Origin: Hypsibius dujardini
Lineage: Eukaryota; Tardigrada; Eutardigrada; Parachela; Hypsibiidae
Assembly (NCBI GenBank): GCA_001579985.1
Contig: LRSR01001132.1
Span: 1 to 39,653 of the forward strand
Length of the DNA: 39,653 bases
Reading direction: 5' to 3'
Positions 10,280 to 19,235 of the stretch are shown in pieces. Under the pieces are notes generated by a model, which had not been told where the DNA came from, did not search any database, and saw nothing but the letters and a program-made list of their open reading frames with translations. Made by a program: the position numbers and the translations under genes. Within the stretch, counting starts at the first letter, position 1. Every line of letters begins with the position of its first letter.

Positions 10280-10745
10280 GGTATATAGCCAGGCAGATAG
10301 GCTGATAAACATGCAGACATACAGAGAAATAGACAGACAGACTGACAGATACACAAACAGACAGACACACAAACAGACAGCCTGAAACAATAGCTTGAAA
10401 ATGTTATGCACCATGCCTGAGCTTCAAACTGTTCTTTTAGGCAAAGACAGTAATGCCTGGGCGGTATACATCGACGCCGCACGCAGCTGGTGCCTGCACA
10501 ACAATCAACACGTTAACCGGATGGACGGCGGCATTGCCGCCGGTTGCACCGTCGGAATCCTTCTAGATCTGGACCAAAGACATTTGAGTTTCTTCGTCAA
10601 CGACGAGCCTCAAGCTCCTATTCCTGCATTTCAGAACCTGCCAGAAGGCCTAGTTTTCTTTCCTGCTGTATCTATTAATCGAAATGTACAGATTACCCTG
10701 CGGCCCTGCCTGGAACCCCCATCGTTGAGTTCGTCCCCTGAATAA
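8306..10745 (+). CDS. TRIM9: TRIM9/TRIM67 orthologue, 3' six exons (5' end not found)
   Basis: Exons 8306-8401, 8792-9025, 9258-9545, 9609-9747, 9868-10089 and 10441-10745 join with matching phases (0,0,0,1,1) into 427 residues. They match the C-terminal part of TRIM9/TRIM67 E3 ubiquitin ligases: coiled coil with AAQCEHLVQLI and the NFLQ that precedes the COS box, an FN3 domain (ISLSWATSD to YSNIVTLHVEGG), then a SPRY domain with [43 protein letters not shown] and FFPAVSINRNVQITL. Known TRIM9 proteins act at neuronal membranes and microtubules in axon guidance through the netrin receptor DCC. The RING and two B-boxes that normally precede the coiled coil are not visible in the 8.3 kb upstream, so the gene is listed as 5' partial. 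The last intron is a CAGA microsatellite. A poly(A) signal lies at 10889. Confidence 0.93.
8409..8714. mobile_element. Foldback/MITE-like element, family f, copy 1
   Basis: Lies in the first visible TRIM9 intron. The left end reads AGATTGAGTACACTGGAGG; the right end is its inverse (CCATGTACTCAATCTTGTCG). Between them are inverted and direct copies of a unit with GGGCAAAAGGGGCGG and GGGGGTGGT. Other copies are at 27784-28186 and from 39628 to the window end. No coding capacity, hence non-autonomous. Confidence 0.75.
9071..9190. mobile_element. MITE-like palindrome, family a, copy 1
   Basis: A 120-bp element in TRIM9 intron 2. It starts CACACGCGGCAAAAACCTTG and ends with the near-perfect inverse (CAAGATTTTTGCCACGTGTG). 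The interior has a second inverted pair around AAGCACTTTAACTCG. Copies recur at 12545 and 38178, with a diverged longer relative at 25894. Confidence 0.85.
10106..10379. repeat. CAGA microsatellite in last TRIM9 intron
   Basis: CAGA and GGGCGACA units filling nearly the whole 351-bp intron between the fifth and sixth visible TRIM9 exons, beginning within about 20 bases of the donor. Confidence 0.95.
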
Positions 10746-11233
10746 TGACTTAATTGAATTTCTGCATGCATGGAGGAAGAGAAGATGGCTTCGCTTGATT
10801 TCAGAGCGTTATTTGTAAATTCGGTATTTTAGAAATTTTTACTATTGCAGATGTTTAATTCTCATTCATCGGGCGACGAAGATAACTGAATAAACATGAG
10901 TTAGCCAACGATAAAATCAGTGTTTAGTGGAACTCTCACAAGCCACTGAGTTACACAGGCCAAGTGGACAGGCCAAGTGGAAGTTGCCTCAGAGTTGGCT
11001 CCAAGATCCGAACGTATATGCAACAGCAGTTTTGTGTCTTCGACAACGATATTCCCTTTCGGCACACCTTCCGGCCTCACTCTGATTGTAACAATATCTT
11101 GTCATCGTCTTACAAAATCGCCTGTGGCCAGCGTCACAAGATGGACAGATGAAATCCCGAAGCTCTGATCTGACTACCTGCGAGCAATAAGAAACACGCT
11201 CCTGCTTTTTGTTGTTCAAGGTGTTTATGATCT
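10746..11233. other. TRIM9 3' flank
   Basis: Contains the 3' untranslated region with AATAAA at 10889-10894 and a duplicated GGCCAAGTGGA at about 10959-10981. No gene is seen between the poly(A) signal and the tRNA. Confidence 0.5.
10889..10894 (+). promoter_or_regulatory. Poly(A) signal of TRIM9-like gene
   Basis: Canonical AATAAA, 144 bases after the TAA stop. Confidence 0.65.
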
Positions 11234-11314
11234 GCCGTTGTGTCCGAGTGGTTAAGGAGTTTGACTCGAAATCAAATGGGTTCTCCCGCACAGGTTCGAA
11301 TCCTGTCGACGGCG
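11234..11314 (+). tRNA. tRNA-Ser(CGA)
   Basis: The acceptor stem GCCGTTG/CGACGGC pairs over seven positions (one G-U), followed by discriminator G. The anticodon loop CTCGAAA (anticodon CGA, reads UCG) is closed by a TTTGA/TCAAA stem. A long variable arm (GGGTTCTCCC) marks a class II tRNA, as expected for serine. The T arm is ACAGG-TTCGAAT-CCTGT. Internal box A (TGTCCGAGTGG) and box B (GGTTCGAATCC) are intact. There is no intron. Confidence 0.96.
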
Positions 11315-11317
11315 AAA

Positions 11318-11323
11318 TTTTTT
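11318..11323 (+). terminator. Pol III terminator
   Basis: Run of six T four bases after the tRNA 3' end, the standard RNA polymerase III stop signal. Confidence 0.85.
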
Positions 11324-11696
11324 CGCACTTTCTTAGCGGTATATACTGAGCGTAAGACACTGTTCGTAATCCGGGACTGTTTACATCCATCTTATTACCT
11401 TCTTATTCCATTCGCTCATCGGTCAGCATCCATCGAGATCCACTGAAAATGCGATCTCGAAGCCCCTTGCCCCATTCGGCACGCCATTATTTGTTAGGCC
11501 AGTTGCTGCTCGTAGTCGATTGATTGATTGAGTCATAATGCGGCATCGACGGAAATTAGAACTTTCAATTCGAAAAGCGTAAACTTCTTCTATTTACTCT
11601 TTTGTACCATGTCAAAATGGTGAATGCTTCTAAAATTTATCCTCTCATGTATGATCTCCTTAAACACTTTGACATCTGCGTGATCTGATTTTCACC
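11324..11696. other. Gap between tRNA and SMYD gene
   Basis: AT-leaning sequence holding the presumed SMYD promoter. An in-frame TGA 27 bases before the ATG at 11697 closes the SMYD frame upstream. No TATA box or other gene is seen. Confidence 0.45.
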
Positions 11697-14600
11697 ATGA
11701 CTGCGACGACCAAATCCGGGATGATTAAACGCGGCGATCTAATTCTCGCTGAAGAGCCGTTTGTGTACACCGTATCAGGCAATCAAGTGGACAGTCGTTG
11801 CTCCAATTGCTTGAAATCACTGCAGCAAGACGACAATAATACCAAATCCCGCTGCGCGGCCTGTAAATACTCCCGCTACTGCTCCTCCAAATGCCAGGTA
11901 AGCGCATTCGTTTGCAATTTTTAATTTCGTCTAACGTTGATGTGTTTTTCTTGGATTTCAGAAAATCGATTGGAAAAGAAGCCATAAAGCGGAGTGTCCT
12001 GGATTTAAATTGTTGGAAGAGCGAGGATTCCGGCCGCCGGACCATTTTTTTCTAATGCTCAAAATTCTGCTGAAGAGCGAGGTAAACTTCTCTGTTATTG
12101 CGCGCAGTATTGCAGCTTTGAAGAAAGCGACATGATCCATCGCCCATGAAGGAAGAGTGGAAACGTGCCAACATCTGGACTTTTAGTCACTCTTGTGTGC
12201 TTGATTGAATGATTGACTGATTGACCTAAGGATTGTCCTGATTGATTGCTGATTATAAGCAGTGACATTCATCGCACATATTGGTCAGCATGCCACAAGC
12301 GTACCCTAGGCACAGATATCGCGCTGACTTGATTGCTTGTTTACCTAGTTGCGGACTATGTAGTTAGTAATGCACTTCAGGTAGTAGTAGTACTGGACTG
12401 ACGCGATGGCTTCGCGCACTGCAAGAGCATTACGTCGTTATTCTAGCCCGGAGTGCACGTAAGCTCCTGCGCGGATCCATAGGTCTAAGTTTACGGTGGG
12501 TCTATTTCTACTGCGCAAAGCTATCGCGTCAGTACTGTAATAGTACACACGTGGCAAAAACCTTGCGCTAATCGAATTAAGCACTTCAACTCGGGGCCGT
12601 GCCCAACAGCCATGCACCGAGTGTAATGGCTTAACTCGGTCCGTACAAGGTTTTTGCCACGTATGTAGTAGTACTGGCCACTGGCCTCACTTCTGCGGAG
12701 AACTTCAATAGTTGATTACTATATGTGCGAAAAATATTTGACTTGATGAACTGCGATATTAGGGGAACATGTTTTTTTTGGTTCTATTTTGCAGGAAGCG
12801 TTCGAACAGACGTCCATTTGTGAACCGTACCACAATTCGCCGAGACGAACATACGAGGATCTGATTTTCCACGAGGACGAAATGCGGCTGAGTAAAGACG
12901 TGATGGATTATGTCCCGCAGCTGCGACTGATCTTGGCGAAGTATATGGGCATCGATGACCCACGAGATCTCCCATCGGAGCAAGTCATTTTTGAGATGTT
13001 TGGTAAAGTCAAGTGTAATTCCTACGGTATCCTCGACGACGATCTGATTACGTGCGGGGTGGGACTCTACCTGAACGCGTCGGTCTTTGACCACTCCTGC
13101 CGGCCCAATGCCTGTCAGATATTTGACGGAGCTCGGATTTTTATTCGTGCCACAGAAGATATTGCCGATTTCAGTGAGGTGAATGTCGCAGTATCGTTGT
13201 CCGTATTGGTTTACGTGCGGGCCCTTCGTCTGTCCATTACCTACCTTCCTTCCTTCCTTCCTTTCTTCGTATCTGCGGTATCGCCTCTTTGTCTGGATAT
13301 CTGTATGTCTGTCTGTCTGTCTATTTGTCTGTCCGTCCGTCCGTCCGTCTTTCTGTTTTCTGTCTCTGAGTCTGCCTGCCTGTCTATCGCCTCTTTGTCT
13401 GGATATCTGTATGTCTGTCTGTCTGTCTATTTGTCTGTCCGTCCGTCCGTCCGTCTTTCTGTTTTCTGTCTCTGAGTCTGCCTGCCTGTCTATCTTGTAT
13501 GTATGTCATCCTGTCTGCCTGTGAGTCTGCCTGCCTTCATGCCTGTCTCTCTGTCTGTTTCTCTATCTGTATCTCTGTCTGTTTCTCTGCTTGTCTGTCC
13601 GTCTGTCTGTCTGCCTGTCTCTGTGTGCCTTACCGTATGCCTATTCACCTGTCTGTTCCGGTTGTTTGTGTCTACCTCAGCATGTACGGTGTTGGCTCTC
13701 GGACACTCCGTTTACCTCTATCCGTCTTCAGTGTTAATTTGCCAGTTTGCCTCAGGAATACGTCTTTTCTTATTTCCAGGTCCGAATCTCTTACATCGAT
13801 CGGTTTGCACCATTGAAACAGCGACAGGATCACATTTTCGAAGGCTACTTTTTCACATGCACCTGTTCGTCATGCTCGAATCCCTCCAAGGACGCCGAAA
13901 TGTTTGCTTTGCGGTGCGCCAACCCAAAGTGCGACCACGGGATCCCCTGCGATCAGCGTGCTTATTTGCCCTGTTCCGCATGCCAGACCTCACTTGCGCC
14001 GGAAGTAGCGGATGCCACGCTACTGACCGTCGCTAATTTCAGCAAAACTCTCGATGAAATTGCGAAGAAGACCGGTGACCTGGTCGAGATGAGAGCGGCA
14101 GCCGCGACTGTCGAGCGCTCGCTCCATCCCATGAACCCGCTGCTGGCCAGCCTGTATTCCACTCTGGGAAGAGTCATGCCCCCCACCGATGAGAATGCGG
14201 AAGAGTTTTTCGGGAAAGCCGCGGACATCTACCGGTAAGTTGATTTATGAGAATAAATCGAGGTCCTCGATCCTTGGTCCCTTTGCTCGAGGTCCCTTTG
14301 CTCGAGGTCCCTTTGCTCGAGGTCCTCGATCCTTGGATGTGCCGACGCACTAACAAATGATCCGGCTAATGCCCCCTCCCATCTCCCGAGTGAGTAGTCG
14401 TCCTTGCATTATGCAGGAAGGGTTAGCAGTATTGCCAAAGAGGCAGACCGCCTACAGATTGACAGTCGGATCGGTGGAAAACGTGACGGACAAATCGTGA
14501 CTGATTATGGTTCTCCTCTATAACAATTACCTATTTATATGTAAATTAATGGTATATTCACAGGCACTGGCTACCGTCGCCGGCAGTGGACCCCTTGATG

Positions 14601-14744
14601 GGATGGACATGCCTGGAAGCCGCTTACGAATCACGCTCCGGTGACCCTGCACCCAGTCGGCGGTACCTCGTCGAGGCGCAACAGATCCTTCACATCACCC
14701 ACGGCCCTGACCATCCCCTCTGCCGGAAGCTTCCCCGGTTCTAA
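11697..14744 (+). CDS. SMYD-family SET/MYND lysine methyltransferase, 5 exons
   Basis: Exons 11697-11897, 11962-12081, 12795-13178, 13780-14234 and 14564-14744 (phases 0,0,0,2) give 446 residues, close to SMYD1-3. Order: short N-terminal SET part (IKRGDLILAEEPFVY); MYND zinc finger at about 35-79 (CSNC, CAACKYSRYC, CQ, then H and C); SET core with KCNSYGILDDDL at about 180 and GVGLYLNASVFDHSC; ISYID; post-SET CTCSSC at 262-267; C-terminal TPR-like helices ending in HITHGPDHPLCRKL. It resembles SMYD3/SMYD1 more than SMYD4/5. These enzymes methylate lysines on histones or cytoplasmic proteins using S-adenosylmethionine. Two oddities: the usual NHSC motif reads DHSC at 206-209, and the N-terminal SET stretch before the MYND domain is short. 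Intron 2 holds two MITE-like elements; intron 3 holds a CTGT-rich repeat. Confidence 0.92.
12391..12540. mobile_element. MITE-like element, family b
   Basis: About 150 bp in SMYD intron 2. The arms 12391-12418 and 12511-12538 are inverted: TACTGGACTGACGCGATGGC against GCTATCGCGTCAGTACTGTA. Flanked on the left by GTAGTAGTAG. No ORF. It abuts the family a element that follows. Confidence 0.75.
12545..12666. mobile_element. MITE-like palindrome, family a, copy 2
   Basis: Starts ACACACGTGGCAAAAACCTT and ends AAGGTTTTTGCCACGTATGT. Internal GAATTAAGCACTTCAACTCG and GGCTTAACTCGG match the other copies. Right flank is AGTAGTAC. Confidence 0.88.
13230..13640. repeat. CTGT/CCGT microsatellite with 106-bp duplication
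   Basis: Pyrimidine-rich CTGT, CTTC and CCGT repeats fill SMYD intron 3. From 13281 a 106-bp block starting TCGCCTCTTTGTCTGGATAT is duplicated in tandem with essentially no changes (second copy from 13387). Confidence 0.93.
14262..14336. repeat. Short minisatellite in SMYD intron 4
   Basis: Three copies of a 15-bp unit GGTCCCTTTGCTCGA, bracketed by two copies of GAGGTCCTCGATCCTTGG. Confidence 0.88.
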
Positions 14745-15168
14745 TAACACGTGTATTTTGTTACCGTTATTGCATAACTGAACTCTATTTCCTGTTTAGC
14801 AACCACAAGGAGATCAAATTCCAATTATACATTCCGTCAGAAGAGCTTAATGAGTGACGCTGAAAACCTTCAATTTAAAGGTCAATTTTCGTTCCATTGT
14901 AACGCATAGGCGCACACTTAAGATTATCGTCAGTTATGCATTAATTTAGATTGGCAATTTATTTCCCGATACATGTAATTCAAAGAACCCGGCTTGCGTC
15001 AGTGAAATTAATTTCATTAAGAATAACCGTGACTATCATCTTTCAGTGGACGTCTCAGTTCGTGCATCTAAACATTAAAAACGACAAACAAATTAACTCC
15101 CTCCGCACATACACTAAAAATATGACTCCTCAAACGGCATTCGGACATTTCGTCCCCGTGCTGTGGCG
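14745..15168. other. Convergent 3' flanks of SMYD and DH44-like genes
   Basis: The SMYD gene ends at 14744 (plus) and the neuropeptide gene ends at 15169 (minus), so both 3' untranslated regions share this 424-bp gap. TTTATT at 14958-14963 is AATAAA on the minus strand. Confidence 0.5.
14958..14963 (-). promoter_or_regulatory. Poly(A) signal of DH44-like gene
   Basis: AATAAA on the minus strand, about 206 bases past the TGA stop of the neuropeptide ORF. Confidence 0.55.
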
Positions 15169-15672
15169 TCAACCCAAATTCCGTAGGGACTGCTGGCTGT
15201 TCTGCGCCTCTATCCGCTGCAGCAGCACCCGCCTTCGCCGCAGGTCCATCTGCATCTTCTCCCGCAGTAGATCCAGCGGCGCCGTCACGGACAGCGTCAA
15301 GCCATTCTCGTAGCCGGGGTGCGGGGAACGTTTGGCCATGCTGCTGGTCAGGGCGGATCGCCAGGATGTCCGCGGCGGCGACGGTCCGATCATCGGCAAC
15401 AGCCGACGCAGCACGCGATGCGATGAACCCTGCTGCTGAAGCGGCAGTTGGTATGTCCCCTGTCCCTCCTCGTAGGCATTCGGTGGCGAAAACCTCCCGG
15501 GGAGCCATTGGTTGCCGGCTGGACGGACGAACAGGAAGCCGTAGGGGAACGCGGCAAACCGTTTGGCGAAACTACTCGCCGGTTCGGCCATGGCCTCGGT
15601 GGTCCGAAGTTGGGCGCGGACGACGACGCATAGACAGACAACGGTGAAGAATCTCAACGGTAGGGTATTCAT
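15169..15672 (-). CDS. CRF/diuretic hormone 44-like neuropeptide precursor
   Basis: Single-exon ORF of 167 residues. Residues 1-20 are a signal peptide (LPLRFFTVVCLCVVVRA). A Lys-Arg at 114-115 precedes the last 52 residues. This C-terminal peptide has the CRF/DH44 signature: LTLSVTAPLDLLREKM, then a basic run, then an amphipathic LLQRIEAQN helix. It ends in Leu-Gly directly before the stop, so the Gly should be used for amidation, giving a mature 51-residue amide. Insect DH44 peptides share the PLDxLRxxxxxxxxRRR layout, and the internal basic run is not normally cut in them. Other dibasic sites at 37-38 and 89-90 would release spacer peptides. By family, the hormone acts through secretin-type (class B) GPCRs and cAMP in osmoregulation, feeding and stress. 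The ATG at 15672 opens the signal peptide. No intron is visible within the coding part. Confidence 0.85.
   Translation of the reverse strand: MNTLPLRFFTVVCLCVVVRAQLRTTEAMAEPASSFAKRFAAFPYGFLFVRPAGNQWLPGRFSPPNAYEEGQGTYQLPLQQQGSSHRVLRRLLPMIGPSPPRTSWRSALTSSMAKRSPHPGYENGLTLSVTAPLDLLREKMQMDLRRRRVLLQRIEAQNSQQSLRNLG
15172..15327 (-). other. Mature DH44-like peptide region with amidation Gly
   Basis: Codes for residues 116-167 of the precursor, from the Ser after Lys-Arg to the terminal Gly. The acidic/proline-rich head (SPHPGYEN) is longer than the head of typical insect DH44, so processing might instead start closer to the Gly-Leu-Thr core. Confidence 0.7.
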
Positions 15673-15752
15673 CGTGGAATCCGGATTCGGGGGTTCGCTG
15701 GTCGGAGAACGTGAAGGGTTTTACGTGATAGTGAGGGGTCAAGTACCTTGCT

Positions 15753-15832
15753 GTGTGGAGGAACCTTCCTGTTTGGGTACGCGAGTGTGGAGGAACCTTC
15801 CTGTTTGGGTACGCGAGTGTGGAGGAACCTCA
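15753..15832. repeat. 32-bp tandem repeat upstream of DH44-like gene
   Basis: Two and a half copies of a 32-bp unit (begins GTGTGGAGGAACCTTCCTGT, ends GGGTACGCGA), 80 to 160 bases 5' of the neuropeptide start codon. It contains the palindrome AGGAACCTTCCT and could be part of its promoter or 5' leader. Confidence 0.85.
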
Positions 15833-16501
15833 AGAGGAATGGGTTGCTCCGTTGGCTGATCTGATCGGTGACTCTTGAATCGTGGGGATAGATGCAAATG
15901 CGGCAAACCGGGTGGAGGTCTCGAGCGCCCCGGGCCTAAGGAAGGGATGATCCTCCGGTCCTACCTAGCTTGAGTAGCCAGACAGATAAGGGAAAGCCCC
16001 TCTCGATTGTCGCTGGGAGGGATGATGATGTGAACAAATAAAATGCGCTTATTACCCCAAAATGCGAGGTTTTTGCGAGGCTGGGTTGTGTATATTATTT
16101 TACGGGCGAGTGGAGATGATAGACGACACAAACGGCGGCCGGTTCGGTGAATCGGATTAAGCATTAACGAAACTACAGTGAAACGGATACAACGATCCCT
16201 TTTTAGTAATTGAACATTTACCCGGGTGGTTTACCGCGATGATCATCCCTCGTTGATTAAAATTATTTATAGGGGCACTCCAAGTGATCGGCGGGGGACG
16301 GGGCCCTGTCGATCGCTTCTCCTCGCCTGATGACTCGGCGGCCTGTGTATGCAGATGTGTGTTTCCCGTAATTTAATTATATGCGTGGACGTGTTGTGTT
16401 TGCAGGTTGCGTGTCACCGATTGTTTAGATGGATTATTTATTGAGGCTTGATTTGGTTAGCCTCTCGATTTTTCTGCTTAGCCCATAGCTCATTCACCCC
16501 G

Positions 16502-16557
16502 CAGACGAGGAGAAGTAGGAGGAGAAGGAGGAGGAGGAGGAGGAGGAGGAGGAGGAG
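16502..16557. repeat. AGG trinucleotide repeat
   Basis: GAGGAG and AGG triplets, about 14 uninterrupted at the core. Confidence 0.9.
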
Positions 16558-17103
16558 GCTGGTCGAAATCTGGTGCACTTACTCCGCCGCTCTATACCCT
16601 CTCTCCACACCCAGCCGGTCAAAAGGGTGAACCGTTTTGGCCTGTACCGTAGACAGACATGCGTGTATGCCTGGAGGATGTGCTGCGTCATAATAACAAA
16701 ATCGAACAGGACGTGTTTCAGGATTACGTCTGTCAAAATGCGCAGTTTCGGCTGTCCCGGAATCCGCGACCGCGACCGAGTAATAAAATTGAAGCCTAAA
16801 ATATTATAAGTCTCCATATAAAAAAAAACAGGTAGAACAGGAATGTGACGGTAGCTTGGGCCATCGGGGAGCGATATTGACTGGCTCCTACGTTGTTAAT
16901 ACTTGTCGCCTGGGGAGAACTTTGGAAAGAATCAACAGATCGGATAATTTCAATTTATTAAAGGCAACTCGGCGTTTTGTGTTGAAAATTAAATTTGGGT
17001 CGCTGAGCGTGTTAGCAAAAACAATATTTTCAGCTTCTAAAATCTCATTTCCACAGAAGTCATTTAGCTCTGCAAGCTTTTGCATTTTGTTTTCAGAGTA
17101 CAT

Positions 17104-17115
17104 CACGTGACGTCA
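17104..17115. promoter_or_regulatory. Overlapping E-box and palindromic CRE
   Basis: CACGTGACGTCA contains CACGTG (E-box) and a perfect TGACGTCA (cAMP response element). Binding is not shown. The nearest minus-strand gene starting downstream is the DH44-like precursor, 1.4 kb away. Confidence 0.35.
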
Positions 17116-17118
17116 TCA

Positions 17119-17275
17119 GGTCTTTTTATCCCATTTGGACACTTCATTAGACGAATTTTTGTCGGATTTATTCATTTTCGGACTTGTTGGATGCATACTC
17201 AAATTTTAAACATCTTGCGAAATTCGTCTAATAAAATTGTTTGAAAGAATGTCCAAATGGGAGAAAAGGACCTTG
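17119..17275. mobile_element. Foldback element, family g
   Basis: The left arm has CCCATTTGGACA and ATTAGACGAATTT; the right arm has the inverse AAATTCGTCTAAT and TGTCCAAATGGG. About 155 bp in all. No ORF. Confidence 0.6.
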
Positions 17276-17436
17276 TGCTTTTTTTTGAAAAAAGTAAAAG
17301 AAGCAAAAGTCTGCAAATTGACTATAATTTTGTAGAAAACAGTGAGTGAAAGTTGCGAACGTGTATTTTGTGTACCAAGTGGACAATGCGCCGTGTAGCA
17401 GTACAGTTACACTAACTTTAAGACCGAAACAATAGA

Positions 17437-17948
17437 GAGATTTCGCCCGTCAACATAAGAACTCGAATAGACATAAACATAACTTTTTGGCTATGCGCGC
17501 TACGATTTTCCGTATGGTCTATGTAATTATTAACGAGATTTCGCCCGTCATAAACACAACGTTTTAGCTATGCGCGCTACTATTTTCCGTATGGTATATG
17601 TAATAATTAGCGATATTTCGCCCGTCATAAACACAACTTTTTGGCTATGCGCGCTACTATTTTCCGTATGGTCTATGTAATAATTAGCGATATTTCGTCC
17701 GTCAACATAAGAACTCGAATAGACAGAAACATAACTTTTTGGCTACGCGCGCTACTTTTTTCCGTATGGTATAAGTAATAATTAGCGAGATTTCGCCCGT
17801 CATAAACACAACGTTTTGGCTATGCGCGCTACTATTTTCCGTATGGTATATGTAATAATTAGCGAGATTTCGCCCGTCAACATAAAAACTCGAATAGACA
17901 AAAAAATAACGTTTTGGCTACGCGCGCTACCATTTTCCGTATGCTGCG
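17437..17948. repeat. Satellite array with two unit lengths (98 and 77 bp)
   Basis: Six head-to-tail units, each with GAGATTTCGCCCGTC, GGCTATGCGCGCTAC, TTTTCCGTATGGT and TAATAATTAGC. Starts are at 17437, 17535, 17612, 17689, 17787 and 17864. Long units (98 bp: first, fourth and, truncated, sixth) carry an extra 21 bp around AACATAAGAACTCGAATAGA that the short units (77 bp: second, third, fifth) lack. Confidence 0.92.
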
Positions 17949-19235
17949 TTAATTTCCCGTATACAACTTGCACAGATTTCCCATTTTACGCAAGTTATAT
18001 TACGAGCTCGGCATTATGGAATCTTTTAATTCTTTTGAGCTGTTTTTGAGTAATTTTGACTCCTACAAGTTGCCAATTTTAATTTAAAAAAAACTTTGGA
18101 TCCGGGTGTATCTTTTCGCTTAATTGGAAGGAGTTTAGGTGAGCATCAAACATCATCGAAGCGACAAAGTTGTCCTTTTGGTTTGAAAAAATCAATCAAT
18201 CAACGCTGAGCTCAATGCGTTATTTCTATTCGGTGTTTTGGCTCCTCCCCGCACATGCTGCACCGTAACCGTCATCGGAAATGTTTTCCAAAGAAACAAA
18301 ATTGTCAGAAAAAGCTAAAAAGACTAAGAAAACGATGAAAAAAGTGGTTTTAATTGGTGTGGGAGGTGTATGCTGCGTTGCTTGGTCAAGTCAGTTTGCG
18401 AAAACAGAAATTTCTTACACATAGGAAACATACATAATGTATGTCTTATGTTGTGTTAGATTGAGATATGTCGGTTTGCGAAACTTCTCTAAATACGTGG
18501 TCCGAAGCTTCGCGTCAAAGTATGCATTTATGGCTTCGTGGCAGTAAAGAACTCGCATGTTGCGCAGATTCCGACAGGTTCTACTCTTAATATGTCAGCA
18601 ATGAACGCAATTGAGAAGGAAATGACGTACCACTCTGGACGGCGAATTTCTTTATGTCTGTTTGCTGTTACCGATACACTGTTGCCTGGTCTCTTCGATT
18701 CCGTCGAGAAAATCGGCAATCGGAAAAAAGTTGAATTGAATTGAATTTCCTTGAATTGAATTGAATATCTTTGAATTGAATTGAACCGAATTGAATTGAA
18801 TTAAATTTCCTTGAATTGAATTGAATATCTTTGAATTGAATTGAACTGAATTGAATTTCCTTGAATTGAATTGAATTGAATTTCCTTGTGAGAAGAAGCG
18901 GCTAAAACGACGCAGCGAACCTCGCCGATGCCGCGCGATCATGTTTGAAAAGTTGCCTGTCGCTTTGTTTCGGGTGTGTTTCTGACGAAACATCTCACGA
19001 ATGATTCCCCGCGGCATTGGCGGGTTTGTTTTGAATAGCACGCATGGCTGCGTGAGTTATTTAGTGAATATACGCAATACGTGATGAAGAATTTTGGCCA
19101 TAAAGCGAATTACAATTCGTCTCTGTTATTCTTATCTCTCTTTCAAGTTTCGCGTCGACTTTACGTAATTTCCCACACAGTAATCAACAGTGCCTTTAAT
19201 TGAAAAATCAGTTCGAATTTCGTGTCGGCTTTCGA
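17949..19235. other. Gap before GPCR cluster
   Basis: AT-rich. Holds the TTGAA pentanucleotide repeat at 18731-18888. A 47-codon ORF at 18281-18424 is lysine-rich then hydrophobic (VVLIGVGGVCCVAW), but lacks supporting evidence. Nothing else is recognised. Confidence 0.4.
18731..18888. repeat. TTGAA pentanucleotide repeat
   Basis: Tandem TTGAA with regular TTTCC and TATCTT interruptions, giving a higher-order unit of about 28-35 bp. Confidence 0.93.

Larger units (their letters stand above)
15840..17436. other. Gap upstream of DH44-like gene
   Basis: No gene recognised. Contains an AGG trinucleotide repeat at about 16502-16557, a foldback repeat at about 17119-17275, and a perfect CRE with an overlapping E-box at 17104-17115. 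It could hold the promoter or 5' untranslated exons of the minus-strand neuropeptide gene. Confidence 0.4.

Noticed and set aside
13179-13475. Extension of SMYD exon 3 past SE
   Set aside because: The extension is repeat-derived; GTGAAT at 13179 and the acceptor before VRISYID give the expected SET continuation.
17437-17948. CRISPR-like array
   Set aside because: Whole units are repeated without unique spacers, and the genome is eukaryotic; it is a satellite.
18281-18424. 47-codon lysine-rich/hydrophobic small ORF
   Set aside because: Too short to separate from chance, with no homology or context support.
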